Part shown: positions 18,169 through 27,955 of the stretch, piece after piece
Position numbering within the stretch: position 1 is the stretch's first letter
Layout of the letters: every line of letters begins with the position of its first letter
NCBI GenBank assembly: GCA_002967005.1
Contig: PPEA01000148.1
Location: forward strand, 1 to 64,000
Length of the DNA stretch: 64,000 nucleotides
DNA from: Mycobacterium talmoniae
Lineage (GTDB): Bacteria; Actinomycetota; Actinomycetes; Mycobacteriales; Mycobacteriaceae
Reading direction: 5' to 3'
The notes under the pieces: generated by a model
The model's input: only the letters and a program-made list of their open reading frames with translations
Databases searched by the model: none
Told to the model about the DNA's origin: nothing
Translations under genes and position numbers: made by a program

Positions 18169-19295
18169 TGCGCGGCCTTAGGTCAAGAAACCGTCCGGTC
18201 ATGGCAACGGTGGTGGCGATCGCATCCATCTTCGGCGCCACCTCGTGTGCGACGTCATCCGCATCGGCGGCGAATGAGTACTGCGCTGTCATGTCCGACA
18301 GCGTCGGTCTGTATGTGGGCAACCATGTCACCCAGATGGGCTATCCGATCGGCACCGTTCGTCGGATTGAGCCGCACCCTACCGACGTGAAAGTTGCGTT
18401 CTCCATCGACGAAGGACGTCCGATTCCAGCAGAGGTGCGGGCGGTCACCCGCTCGCCATCCATTCTGGCGGACCGCGCACTGGAACTGGTAGGAAATTAC
18501 ACCGGCGGAGCGAAACTCAAGCCAGCCGAGTGCATTCCCATAAATCGAACCTCCACCCCGCTCAGCATCGCGAAGATCATCGGATCGGCTACCGACTTCG
18601 TGAACGCGATCAATCCGGACGGCTCGACCACCATCGCCGATTCGCTGCGCGGCATCGACGAAGCGATGGGCGGGCAGGGCGATCGTGCCAACCAGTTGCT
18701 GACCCGGTCTTCGCGACTGCTGGACAACCCGGATCAGGCGATCTCCCAGATGGGCGAAATCACCCGCAACATTGCCGAGTTGACGTCAATGGTGCAGGCC
18801 AACCGTGCGCCGATCAAGCAGATCGTCACCGACCTACCGCCGATAGTTCCCGACTTGGTGCAGGCCGAGCATGGAGCCCTCCAGTTTGCCGGGGCGATGG
18901 GCCAGGTCTTGCCCATTGTCGCCGACATCGAGCTGGAGCTGGGCGAAGAATTCCAGTCGGCATTGGATGCGACCAGCGAATTGGTCCGCATCGCCAGCCC
19001 GCATTACAAAGGCATCGCCGACATGCTCAATCCGTTGCCACGGTTCATCAGCGGCATCAACGGCGAGCCGGCGGGCGCGACGTCGGGAGGGCTGGCGAAG
19101 CGCCTCAACAACCACATGTTCAGCGTGCTGACCTGGCGCCCGGCACTGTACCGGATCCCGACCCCGAACGGGCTGCTGGCGTGCGGGGCGATGAACGCGT
19201 CCGCGCCCGGTAGCTGCGCAGATGTCGAGGGTCGGCCCTACGCGGTGGACGTCGCACTGTTGCAATACGTGCTTACGGAGGCTCAGCGGCGATGA
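18168..19295 (+). CDS. mceD: Mce family protein D with a possible lipobox
   Basis: A 375-residue Mce protein starting at ATG 18168, with GAGGGGA as ribosome-binding site. The N-terminus ends in FGATSC, a plausible lipobox, so this subunit may be lipidated in addition to the usual mceE lipoprotein. The MCE domain runs around 45-120 (GLYVGNHVTQMGYPIGTVRR). The C-terminal part contains a helical segment and ends YVLTEAQRR. It overlaps mceE by 4 bp. Its size is smaller than typical MceD. Confidence 0.85.
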   Translation: MRGLRSRNRPVMATVVAIASIFGATSCATSSASAANEYCAVMSDSVGLYVGNHVTQMGYPIGTVRRIEPHPTDVKVAFSIDEGRPIPAEVRAVTRSPSILADRALELVGNYTGGAKLKPAECIPINRTSTPLSIAKIIGSATDFVNAINPDGSTTIADSLRGIDEAMGGQGDRANQLLTRSSRLLDNPDQAISQMGEITRNIAELTSMVQANRAPIKQIVTDLPPIVPDLVQAEHGALQFAGAMGQVLPIVADIELELGEEFQSALDATSELVRIASPHYKGIADMLNPLPRFISGINGEPAGATSGGLAKRLNNHMFSVLTWRPALYRIPTPNGLLACGAMNASAPGSCADVEGRPYAVDVALLQYVLTEAQRR

Positions 19296-20295
19296 AAAAT
19301 CGGATACTGTCGCTGATCTGCGCGGCGGCGTGTGGGCTGGGCCTCAGCGGGTGCTCGTCGCTGGCCGCGCTATCCGTCGACGCGATCCCGATGCCGGGCC
19401 ACAGTTATACGGACGGCTACGACATCGTCGTCGAGTTCGCCAACGTCCTCAACCTGCCCGACCGGGCGAAGGTCGTCATGGACGGCATCACCGTCGGGGC
19501 GGTGAGCAAGGTCGCCGAAGTCGGCACCCACGTCGATGTGACGGCGCGCATCCAGGAAGGGATCGCGGTTCCGTCCAACACGACCGCGGTGCTGCAACAG
19601 GCCACGGTCCTCGGTGACATCTATCTGGCCCTAGAACCGCCGGCCGATGGCGCAGCCCCGGCAGCTCCGGTGGCGGCCGGGGGGCGAATCCCGCTGCAGC
19701 AGACAATATCGCCACCGCAACTGGAGGACACCATCGCCAATTTGGCGAACTTCATCGGCAGCGGGTCGATACAACGTGCGCAGCACACCCTGGTTCGGCT
19801 CAACCGGATCACCCCACCCAAGGACGAAGTGCGCAGGGTGGTATCGCAAGTGACCACCGACCTCAACCAAGTCTCCGACAACCTCGAAACCGTCGACGCC
19901 ATGATCACCAGCTTGGAACAAACGTCGAATGTGGTGGGCGGCTGGGCGCCGCAAATGAGCTTCTGGTTCACCCCGCAGGCGTGCGGGGATTCGAACGATC
20001 CACGGTAATCGCTCGGGAGTTCGGGTACTTGCTCCCGTCGGTTGGGACGATCTATAGCAGCGGGTACTGGATGGTGCCGGCCTTCTCTTCCCTCGCGGAC
20101 GCCATGACGGCGATACAGGGAGCCAAGCAGGTTGTGGAGGGGGAGTACCCACGCTGGCGGACCTTGCTGAACGAATTCGTCCTGCCGGTAGACAAGTATC
20201 CGGCAATCAACATCACCTCCATCGTCGGGCCGGATGGGCGGGAACTGTCAAACGATGTCGAACAGGTGTTGCGGATGCTAGGAGCTGTCCCGTGA
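19292..20295 (+). pseudogene. mceE: Mce family lipoprotein E, frameshifted
   Basis: The mceE-position lipoprotein: signal peptide, then the lipobox LSGC at about residues 18-21, then the MCE domain (LPDRAKVVMDGITVG). The frame from ATG 19292 stops at 20008, but homologous sequence (RGFERSTVIAREFGYLL onward) continues in another frame to 20295. One base missing from the GG run at 19978-19979 explains the break; repaired length is about 334 residues. The rest of the gene is undamaged and overlaps mceF by 4 bp. Confidence 0.8.
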
Positions 20296-21277
20296 TCCTC
20301 AGAGCCACAGCGGTGTTCGTCGCATTCGCGGCGATGATCGCCACATTCCTGGTCTACGTTGCACACCTGGGCGTTCGAGTCCGGCCGCCGGAGAATCGGA
20401 CCAACCTGGCCATGGACGTCGCCGACGTGAACAACCTGGTTGTCGGATCCAACGTCTTGCTGCGCGGGGTTCCGGTCGGCAAGGTCGACACCATCGAGAC
20501 GTCCACCTCGAACGCCACCATCCGCTTCTACATCGACAACAAGTTCAAAATTCCCCGGGACACCGTTGTCCGGCTCGAGAACCTGTCTGCGCTCGGCGAG
20601 TCCTACCTCGAACTGGAGCCGAAGACATCCGGGGGGCCGGCGTTCAAAGACGGGCAGACGATCCCCAGTGAATCGATTGTCGCGCCGAAGTCGATCTCGG
20701 ACCTGGGAGCTAGCGTGGTCCGGACGCTGAACCAGTTGGACCCCGGTCAACTCCAGAATGTGGTCGGCCAGGCCGACGCCGCCCTGCCCGATCCCTACAC
20801 CGTCCTGCCCAACCTGGAGCGCGCGAGCCACGTCCTCAACAACACCACCGCCGGACTCAACGGCCGAGGCAGACAAGCGCTGGAAAACCTCCAGAGTCTG
20901 CTGGAGAACGCCGGATTCGTCGGCTCGCTGCTCGCCCAGTCCGCCCCGGACGTCAAACGCATGGGCCCATTGCTGGTCGACATGTGGAACTGGGGGGGTA
21001 AACGGAAGCCTGCGTGTGGACATGCCCGGGACCGTGTACATCTTCGGTAGGTTCATGCAGCGCATCCAGCAGTTTCTGGATGATCGGGGCGCCGATCTCC
21101 GCGTGCTCACCGAACCACTCACCCCCCAACATCCAGGCGATCGCGAGCGCGCTGGGCAACGTCGACAGCAGCCGGATCCTTACCAATCTGCTGGCGGCAA
21201 CACCCCCGGATGGCGCCATCGAACTGCACGTCACTCTCCCGCAGACCGGTCAACCACCCCCGGAGGCTGGTGAGTGA
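20292..21277 (+). pseudogene. mceF: Mce family protein F, twice frameshifted
   Basis: The last mce gene, with an N-terminal membrane anchor and MCE domain (DVNNLVVGSNVLLRGVPVG near residues 46-64). The first frame stops at 21050. Homology continues if one G is removed from the seven-G run at 20992-20998 and one C from the six-C run at 21122-21127, reaching the stop at 21277 (repaired length about 327 residues). Both errors are extra bases in homopolymers. If real, the Mce conduit would lack both its E and F subunits. Confidence 0.78.
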
Positions 21278-21319
21278 TGTGTTGGGCACGAAAAATAGCA
21301 ACAGGAAGCTGGTGAGGAT

Positions 21320-21991
21320 GTGAACATCACCGAGACTGTCGAGGACACCAAGTTAACCGACGCCGACGACTCGGAGGCCGACGATTCGGACGCCGCGCAG
21401 CCGGACGAGCAGGCCTGCGACGATCAGGAGACCGATGTCGCGCACAAAGATTCCGCGACGGGGACGGGGCGGCGCATCTCCGTATCCGTGCGCGGCTTAT
21501 CGCTAGCGGTACTCATCACCGCCCTGGTCGCGGCGCTGAGTGTGATGACCTGGCTGTACATCGGCGCCAACCGAAGAATGGACGCCCACGTCCAGCAGGA
21601 ACACGATTACGCACGAGCCGAGCAGGTGGCACTCGACTACGCCGTGCGAGCCGCGATCATGGATCACAAGGATTTAGGGCCGTGGAAGCGCGCCTTGGTC
21701 GAGGGCACCACGCCCGAACTGAGCAAGAAGCTCACGGACGCGGCCAACGCCATGGAGCAGATCCTGCTTCCCCTGGAGTGGTCTTCGGTGGCAAAACCCA
21801 TCGCCGCCAAAGTGCGATCGCACGACAAGAGCGTCTACGTTGTCGACGCCTTCGTCAGCGTGATGACCAAGACAGTGCAGGCCGCGCAAAACCTGCAATC
21901 CACCGCCACTTACGCCGTGACCGTCGATTCCGCCAACGGCTGGACCATCACCGACGTCGGCGGTATCGGGCAAGTGGTCGGAGACAAGTAG
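21320..21991 (+). CDS. Mce-associated membrane protein
   Basis: A 223-residue protein of the Mas (Mce-associated) type that commonly follows mceF and stabilises Mce complexes. An acidic N-terminal stretch (about 10-45) precedes one membrane segment (about 60-82, LSLAVLITALVAALSVMTWL); the remainder is an exported NTF2-like domain. It starts at GTG 21320 after GTGAGG and its stop overlaps the next gene by one base. Confidence 0.85.
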   Translation: MNITETVEDTKLTDADDSEADDSDAAQPDEQACDDQETDVAHKDSATGTGRRISVSVRGLSLAVLITALVAALSVMTWLYIGANRRMDAHVQQEHDYARAEQVALDYAVRAAIMDHKDLGPWKRALVEGTTPELSKKLTDAANAMEQILLPLEWSSVAKPIAAKVRSHDKSVYVVDAFVSVMTKTVQAAQNLQSTATYAVTVDSANGWTITDVGGIGQVVGDK

Positions 21992-22359
21992 TGCTTCGCG
22001 GCACGCGAAGGTCGGCTGTGCTGAGCCTGGCGGTGGCGGCGGGGCTGACCGCGCTGGCCGGGGTTGTCGGAAGTGGCATGGCCAGCGCGGACGATAAGTC
22101 CTATCTGCAGAAGCTGCACGACGCGGGCATCAACACCCCACGCGGCGAGTACGAGCTGAAAGAGTGGGGTTGGGAAGTGTGCGCTCTCCGGCTCAGGGGC
22201 AAGCCGCCGCGGCAATGGGTGGAGCAAGCCGTGTACTCGTCCAGCCTGCATCCACCCTATGGACTGACCGAACAGCAAGCCAACACGATCGTTGACCTTG
22301 CAGTGAGCGAGTTGTGCGACGAGCGCGACGGGCGACCGCCGTACGAGCCGCTTCCCTAG
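21991..22359 (+). CDS. DUF732-type secreted protein
   Basis: A 122-residue exported protein with a signal peptide ending ASA-DD (about residue 32). The mature part follows the DUF732 pattern: SYLQKLHDAGI, a first Cys in WEVCALRLRGKP, and a C-terminal Cys in AVSELCDERDG, which probably form a disulfide. GTG 21991 shares its first base with the preceding stop, so it belongs to the mce operon. Its function is unknown. Confidence 0.82.
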   Translation: MLRGTRRSAVLSLAVAAGLTALAGVVGSGMASADDKSYLQKLHDAGINTPRGEYELKEWGWEVCALRLRGKPPRQWVEQAVYSSSLHPPYGLTEQQANTIVDLAVSELCDERDGRPPYEPLP

Positions 22360-22453
22360 GGCCGCGATGCCGGGCCGGCGGCGCTGGCGACCCATAGCTG
22401 GCGGATTCAAACGCACTGTGGCGAAGGAGCTTTCGCTATGGACTAGGTGAGAC

Positions 22454-22576
22454 GAGCGAATGGCGGACCCGTTGCTCGGAACCTGGCGCGGATGGCGGTT
22501 TATCCGCTGCCGTCGCGGCGTGAACATGGTGGAGTTGGCGCGATGAGGCGCCGCAAGGAGACACTTAGGAGCCCCG
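22454..22576. repeat. 123-bp leader shared with the second HSL hydrolase
   Basis: GAGCGAATGGCGGA begins exactly 123 bp before the start of this hydrolase, and the same 14-mer begins exactly 123 bp before the start of the paralogue (25468 to 25591). GATGGCGGTTT-like and CATGGTG segments also recur in the same order. The whole promoter-plus-gene unit was therefore duplicated, and the shared part is a candidate control region. Confidence 0.65.
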
Positions 22577-23542
22577 ATGTACAGTACCGTTCCGCGGCCG
22601 GTGTTCGACCCCGAGTTAGAAGCAGTCCTCGACATGATCGCCGACCAGATCCCGACGGTGACATCCGAGACAATCACCGAGTTGCGTGAGGCCCCGCTGC
22701 CGGGGGTGGTTACCGATGACGACTTGACGGCCGCCGGTGTCACGCGTCGCGAGATCACCGTTCAGGGCTATGAGGGCGTCGACCTAGTTGCCTCGGTCAT
22801 CGCGCGGGCCGACAAGTCCGGCGTCGGCCCCGGGATCTACCATGTCCACGGTGGCGGCATGGTCGCCGGCAACCGCATGGTCGGGGTCAGCCAGCTGCTG
22901 CCGTGGATCGTCGACCACGACGCGGTTGCGGTCACCGTGGAGTACCGGCTGGCACCAGAATTCCCGGATCCCTACCCGGTCGAGGACAGCTACGCCGGGC
23001 TGGTCTGGACGGCCGAACATGCCAGCGAGCTCGGTATCGATCCCGACCGGCTGATCATCGCCGGCGCGAGCGCCGGCGGAGGTATTGCGGCGGGCACGGC
23101 CCTGCTGGCCCGCGATCGCAAGGGGCCCAGGCTCGCCGGGCAGGTGCTGATTTGCCCGATGCTCGACGACCGGGACCACACGACCTCGACCGTGCAGTTC
23201 GACAGCGTGGGGATCTGGATCCGGTCCAGCAATTTGGTGGGTTGGAATGCCCTCCTGGGTGATCGCCGCGGCACCGACAACGTGTCGATTTACGCAGCGC
23301 CCGCGCGCGCAACCGACCTTTCCGGGCTGCCGCCAGCCTTCATCGATTGCGGCTCTGCGGAACTTTTCCGTGACGAGGACGTCGCCTACGCAACGAGTTT
23401 GTGGTGTGCTGGAGTCCAGGCCGAGCTGCATGTATGGCCCGGCGGGTTCCACGGATTCGACATGGTCGCACCGCACACGGCGCTGGGGCACGCCGCAGCC
23501 GCGGCGCGCAACGCCTGGGTTGCAAAGCTTCTCGGATCTTGA
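22577..23542 (+). CDS. Alpha/beta hydrolase, HSL-family esterase (copy 1)
   Basis: A 321-residue esterase. HGGGM (91-95) is the oxyanion motif, GASAGGG carries the nucleophile S165, and a C-terminal HGFD supplies the histidine. It is the intact member of a duplicated pair; the second copy (25591-26555) is closely similar over its whole length. AGGAG precedes ATG 22577. Likely substrates are small esters or lactones. It is followed by two large inverted repeats that separate it from the convergent epoxide hydrolase. Confidence 0.88.
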   Translation: MYSTVPRPVFDPELEAVLDMIADQIPTVTSETITELREAPLPGVVTDDDLTAAGVTRREITVQGYEGVDLVASVIARADKSGVGPGIYHVHGGGMVAGNRMVGVSQLLPWIVDHDAVAVTVEYRLAPEFPDPYPVEDSYAGLVWTAEHASELGIDPDRLIIAGASAGGGIAAGTALLARDRKGPRLAGQVLICPMLDDRDHTTSTVQFDSVGIWIRSSNLVGWNALLGDRRGTDNVSIYAAPARATDLSGLPPAFIDCGSAELFRDEDVAYATSLWCAGVQAELHVWPGGFHGFDMVAPHTALGHAAAAARNAWVAKLLGS

Positions 23543-23561
23543 TAGCAGGCGACTCCTCCGC

Positions 23562-23614
23562 GAGCCCACGCGAAAGCCCCCAATTCAACGGCGCATTGGG
23601 GTTCGCGTGGGCTC
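23562..23614. terminator. 13-bp stem-loop between convergent genes
   Basis: GAGCCCACGCGAA (23562-23574) pairs perfectly with TTCGCGTGGGCTC (23602-23614); a second inner pairing (CCCCAAT with ATTGGGG) lengthens the stem. It lies 20 bp after the esterase stop and can serve as a terminator for that gene. Confidence 0.65.
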
Positions 23615-23628
23615 ATTCGGGGCGCTGC

Positions 23629-23698
23629 TGAAATCGACGTCCAGATTGACACATAGCCCTCAGATCGGGGGGTTTGCGCCGTATGGACGTCGATTTCA
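23629..23698. terminator. 15-bp inverted repeat with a 40-nt loop
   Basis: TGAAATCGACGTCCA (23629-23643) pairs perfectly with TGGACGTCGATTTCA (23684-23698). The right arm includes the stop codon of the epoxide hydrolase gene. A long loop makes it unusual as a terminator; it may be a dispersed element or a bidirectional stop. Confidence 0.55.
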
Positions 23699-24832
23699 GT
23701 GGCGCACGGTGGCGAAGAAGACCCGGACGTCGTCGACGAAGAGTTCCGGCTGCTCGAACGCGGCGAAGTGCCCGCCGCGCGGCATGGTCGTCCAGTGGGT
23801 GATGTTGTAGCTGGCCTCGCACCACGACCGCGGCGCACGCGACACCTCCTTAGGAAACGCCGCCACTCCAGTCGGTAGTTCGACGCGACCGCCGCGCCCG
23901 AACGCCGCCATGGCTTCCCAGTACAGCCGCGCCGAGGACGCCCCGCTGGCGGTCACCCAGTACAGCATCACGTTGTCCAGCAACTCGTCCCGGGTCAACG
24001 CGTTCTCGGGGTGCCCGGCGCAGTCGGTCCACGCCCAGAACTTCTCCACGATCCAGGCCAACTGCGCGACCGGGGAATCCACCAGCCCGTAGCCCAGCGT
24101 CTGCGGTCGGGTGGACTGCTGCTTGGCGTAGCCGGAATCCCACCGCCGGTAGTGCTTCATCGCGGCCAGCGCGGCGCGATCGGCCTCATCGGGGTTGGCC
24201 AACGCCGCCTCGGTCGGGGTGGCGATCGGCATGTTGGTGTGAATGCCGACGCAGTGGTCACCGTTGCGGCCGATCTGCGTGGTGACTGCCGCACCCCAGT
24301 CGCCGCCCTGCGCGCCGTAGCGCTCGTAGCCCAGCCGCGTCATCAACGTCTCCCAGGTCGCCGCGATCCGCTCGACGCCCCAGCCGGAACGCGATGGCTT
24401 GCCGGAAAAGCCGTAGCCGGGCAGCGACGGGCACACCACGTGGAAGGCGTCCTCGGCGCGCCCGCCATGGGCGGTCGGGTCGGTGAGCGGCTCGATCACC
24501 TTGTGGAACTCCACGATCGAGCCGGGCCAGCCGTGGGTGATGATCAGCGGGAACGCATTCGGATGCGGGGAGCGTTGGTGCACGAAATGGATGGGCAGCC
24601 CGTCGATCTCGGTGACGAACTGGTCGAACCGGTTCAGTGCGGCCTCGCGTGCCCGCCAGTCGTAGCCGCTGGCCCAGTAGTCGGCCAGGTCGCGGGTGTA
24701 GGCGAGCGGGATGCCCTGGCTCCAGTCGTCGACGCATTCGGCCTCGGGCCAGCGGGTGTTGGCCAGCCGCCGGCGCAGGTCGATGAGCACATGGTCGGGT
24801 ACATCGATCCGAAACCGTTGGATATCAGCCAT
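23696..24832 (-). CDS. Epoxide hydrolase (EHN-domain alpha/beta hydrolase)
   Basis: A 378-residue enzyme of the microsomal-type epoxide hydrolase family. The N-terminal EHN region (FRIDVPDHVLIDLRRRLANT) comes first; HGWPGS at 100-105 is the oxyanion motif, and GGDWG carries the nucleophilic D178. A late histidine sits in PRGGHFAA. It opens epoxides to diols by a two-step ester mechanism. ATG 24832 is 11 bp after the glutathione peroxidase stop, so the two minus-strand genes are probably co-transcribed. The natural substrate is unknown; a limonene-epoxide-hydrolase-like gene lies further on. Confidence 0.88.
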   Translation of the reverse strand: MADIQRFRIDVPDHVLIDLRRRLANTRWPEAECVDDWSQGIPLAYTRDLADYWASGYDWRAREAALNRFDQFVTEIDGLPIHFVHQRSPHPNAFPLIITHGWPGSIVEFHKVIEPLTDPTAHGGRAEDAFHVVCPSLPGYGFSGKPSRSGWGVERIAATWETLMTRLGYERYGAQGGDWGAAVTTQIGRNGDHCVGIHTNMPIATPTEAALANPDEADRAALAAMKHYRRWDSGYAKQQSTRPQTLGYGLVDSPVAQLAWIVEKFWAWTDCAGHPENALTRDELLDNVMLYWVTASGASSARLYWEAMAAFGRGGRVELPTGVAAFPKEVSRAPRSWCEASYNITHWTTMPRGGHFAAFEQPELFVDDVRVFFATVRH

Positions 24833-24842
24833 CTGCGAATGA

Positions 24843-25379
24843 TCAGACCAGCAGTTCGACCATCTCGGACTTGATCTGTTCGGGTGTCACGGTCGGCTCG
24901 AAACGGCGGATCACCTTGCCGTCCCGGCCGACCAGGAACTTGGTGAAGTTCCATTTCACCTCGTCGGTGCCGAGTGCTTCCGGGCGTGTGGCCTTGATGT
25001 GCTCGTACAGCGGTCCACTCGAGGGACCGAGGTCGCCCGGTGCCTCCGCCCGCAGGTGAACAAACAGCGGGTGCGCATCGGGACCGTTGACCTCGATCTT
25101 GCCGAAGACCGGAAAGGTGACACCGAAATTCGTGGCGCAGAAATCCTGGATCTCGGCGTCGGTGCCGGGTTCTTGAGCTCCGAACTGATTGCACGGGAAG
25201 CCCAGGATCTCCAAGCCCCGGTCACGGGTTTCCTGGTACAGCGCTTCAAGACCTTCGTATTGCGGCGTAAAACCACACTTGCTGGCGACATTGACGATGA
25301 GCACCACGCGACCGGCGTAGACGTCCAGTGAACGGCTGACACCGTCGGCAGTGGTGGCCGAGAACTCGTGAATAGTCAT
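24843..25379 (-). CDS. Glutathione peroxidase-family thiol peroxidase
   Basis: A 178-residue thioredoxin-fold peroxidase. The catalytic Cys is C35 in NVASKCGFTPQ, followed by the conserved FPCNQFG and WNFTKF motifs that complete the active-site tetrad. Mycobacteria lack glutathione, so it presumably uses thioredoxin or a similar reductant. ATG 25379 was preferred to an upstream start since the family begins MTIHEF. It lies just upstream of the epoxide hydrolase on the same strand. Confidence 0.88.
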   Translation of the reverse strand: MTIHEFSATTADGVSRSLDVYAGRVVLIVNVASKCGFTPQYEGLEALYQETRDRGLEILGFPCNQFGAQEPGTDAEIQDFCATNFGVTFPVFGKIEVNGPDAHPLFVHLRAEAPGDLGPSSGPLYEHIKATRPEALGTDEVKWNFTKFLVGRDGKVIRRFEPTVTPEQIKSEMVELLV

Positions 25380-25590
25380 GGCACCGAGGCTATTTGACTT
25401 CCAGAAATTATACAACGCTGCGTGGCGGAAATCGCCGAGTACCCGCAGATGTACGTTAGTCCGGGCTGAGCGAATGGCGGATGTGTTGGTCGAAATCTGC
25501 CGCGTATGGCGGTTTTCTTGCGGTCAGTACGGCATGACCATGGTGCAGTCGGTAACCGACGCGCCGCCAAGACATCTGTAGGAGTCGGCA

Positions 25591-26555
25591 ATGCACAGGG
25601 CTGGTCCGCGACCGCCATTCGACCCCGAGCTGGAGGCAGTCCTCGCCGTGATCGGCGACCAGATACCGGAGGCACCGCCGAGACGATCGGGGAGCTGCGG
25701 AAGGCGCCGGCGCCGGGGATCGTTACGGACGCCGAGCTGGCCGCCGCTGGCCTGGCGCGGCGCGACGTCACCATCCGCGGCTACCAGGGTGCCGAGCTCG
25801 TCGCCTCCGTCGTGGCCCGGACCGACAAGTCCGGCGTCGGCCCCGGCATTTACCACGCCCATGGCGGCGGCATGATCGTCGGCAACCGCATGGCGGGCGT
25901 CGGGCAAATCATGCCCTGGATCATCGAGCACGATGCCGTCGCCGTCACCGTCGAATACCGGATAGCGCCGGAGTTCCCGGATCCCTACCCGGTCGAGGAC
26001 TGCTACGCCGGACTGCTGTGGACGGCCGAGCACGCCGCCGAACTCGGCATCGACCTCGACCGGCTCATCATCGCCGGCACTAGCGCCGGCGGAGGCCTCG
26101 CGGCCGGCAATGCGCTGATGGCGCGCGACCGCAAGGGGCCCCGGCTGGCGGGACAGGTACTGATGTGCCCGATGCTCGACGACCGCGACCGGACCGCGTC
26201 CAGCGCGCAGTGCGATGACAAAGGGATCTGGATCAGGTCGAGCAACCGGACGGGATGGACCGCCCTGCTGGGCGATCGTCGCGGCACCGACGACGTGTCG
26301 ATTTATGCCGCGCCCGCGCGCGCGACCGACCTTTCCGGGCTGCCGCCGGCCTTCATCGACTGCGGCTCGGCGGAGGTGTTCCGCGACGAAGACGTCGCGT
26401 ACGCGACGCGCTTGTGGTGCGCTGGCGTCCAGGCCGAACTCCACGTGTGGCCCGGCGGGTTCCACGGGTTCGACCTGATCGCGCCGCACACCGCCCTGGC
26501 GCACGCCGCTGCGGCTGCACGTAACGCCTGGGTCGCACGGCTCCTCGACTCGTAA
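25591..26555 (+). pseudogene. Alpha/beta hydrolase, HSL-family esterase (copy 2), frameshifted
   Basis: A paralogue of the esterase at 22577-23542. It begins MHRAGPRPPFDPELEAVL at ATG 25591, and the rest (ETIGELRKAPAPG onward, with HGGGM, GTSAGGG and HGFD) continues in another frame to 26555. One G missing from the GG run at 25671-25672 restores a protein that aligns residue for residue with copy 1. The leader is also duplicated, with identical spacing. The active-site residues downstream are intact, so the damage is this one base, real or artefactual. Confidence 0.8.
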
Positions 26556-26611
26556 TGGGGTTCGACTGCCCGACGGCGAGCTAGGGTGAACCACGTACCC
26601 GAGGAGTGCAG

Positions 26612-27607
26612 ATGCAGGAGCTCGCTGGTCGACTGACAGCCCTCGACCCGGCGGCGGGCGCGAGCCTCAAGGTGGTCGCCTATTTCGATGCCTTGGTCGC
26701 CGGTGGCGTAGGGCTCGACGGGCTGCTGCGCGGGGCGGCCGCGCTCTCCGGGGTTTGTGCGGGGGCCGAGGTGCGGGGGCGGATCAGTCGGCGCGATCCC
26801 GAGGGTCACCGGCTGCCCGAGACCGGCGATGGCCCGAGATCCTCAGAACGGGCCACATCGAGCGGGAGGGTGTGGCTCGAGCGGGACGGCGTACCGCACG
26901 CCAACGATGAGATGATCATCGAGCGGCTCACGCTCGCCGTCGAGGTGCTGGAGGCCCGGCGGGCCCCGGCGAGTGGCATCGAGATCGCCATCGACTCGGC
27001 GCGTTCGAACGATGAGCGCGGTGCTGCGCTCGCGAAGCTGGGGCTAGATCCGGGCACGAAGGTCAGGATCGTCGCCACCAGTCCGGAGGTGACGATCCCG
27101 GGGATGCCGTCGGTGGTCGTACCAACGAAATACGGCATCCTGCGAGCAAGCGTCGATATCGCCAGGAATACGCGTCCATCCGGCAGAGCGGGGCTCGGGC
27201 CGTGCATGCGTGCCGATCGCGCGCCGGAGTCGTGGGAGGGCGCGCAGATCGCGTTCCGTCTCACCGACCGGACCACGCCCGTCGTCAACGCGACCGACCT
27301 CGGCGCGATGCTGATGCTTGCCCGGGCGTACGACCCGGCGGCGCCGCATGACGACGTCCGAGCCCTGGCTCGCCTCGATGACCGCTCGGCCGAAATCCTT
27401 CGAGTGCTCGTCGGGGCCGACAGTATCCGCGGCGCTGCCGCGGAGCTGAGGATGCACCACTCCACGCTGCAGAACCGGCACGAGATGTTCACACAGCAAC
27501 TTGGATACGATCCACGGACCACCGCGGGCCGCATGCGCTACATCGCGGCTGCATTCTTATTGCGCGTGACCGCCGACACCGCCGCGCTCGAACCGGGAGG
27601 CGACTGA
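26612..27607 (+). CDS. PucR-family-like helix-turn-helix regulator
   Basis: A 331-residue putative transcription factor. The C-terminal segment SIRGAAAELRMHHSTLQNRHE, followed by QLGYDPRTTAGRMR, matches the PucR/CdaR-type HTH (HTH_30). The N-terminal two thirds are poorly conserved and may sense a ligand. ATG 26612 has GAGGAG five bases upstream, better placed than the GTG at 26606. It follows the second esterase by 56 bp and could regulate the esterase pair. Confidence 0.75.
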   Translation: MQELAGRLTALDPAAGASLKVVAYFDALVAGGVGLDGLLRGAAALSGVCAGAEVRGRISRRDPEGHRLPETGDGPRSSERATSSGRVWLERDGVPHANDEMIIERLTLAVEVLEARRAPASGIEIAIDSARSNDERGAALAKLGLDPGTKVRIVATSPEVTIPGMPSVVVPTKYGILRASVDIARNTRPSGRAGLGPCMRADRAPESWEGAQIAFRLTDRTTPVVNATDLGAMLMLARAYDPAAPHDDVRALARLDDRSAEILRVLVGADSIRGAAAELRMHHSTLQNRHEMFTQQLGYDPRTTAGRMRYIAAAFLLRVTADTAALEPGGD

Positions 27608-27955
27608 AAGCTCGTATTCCTCGTCGATTGCGCATGTCTTGGTCACGCCGTGTTGATTTTCGGCGTCCTGCCAGCAGAGTGGGTGGCAGTCGCTGGGCCG
27701 TTCTGACAATGACGTATTGCAATTAATGCCGCGATCCTGCATGCTGACCCCCACATGCTGACCCGATTGAGAAGCCCGGTACCCCTCGGACGAGTTCGTC
27801 CGACGGCGGGAGAACAAGCGCGTCCAGCCCCGCGCCCGCCGCACTGCGCAAGACCACCGAGTCGTAAGTGGGCCGGACCGAGTGTCTTTGGTCGGGACAG
27901 CCCAACTCTCAGCACTATGTCCTTGGGCCACACAACGCAATTGGTAGGAGCAAGG
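27608..27955. other. Gene-free gap before a TetR gene
   Basis: No credible gene was seen. There is a lone CTGACA half-site at 27704-27709, matching one arm of the CTGACA-N8-TGTCAG operators, but no partner arm at the right distance. Start codons upstream of 27956 in the TetR frame have no family support. Confidence 0.5.
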
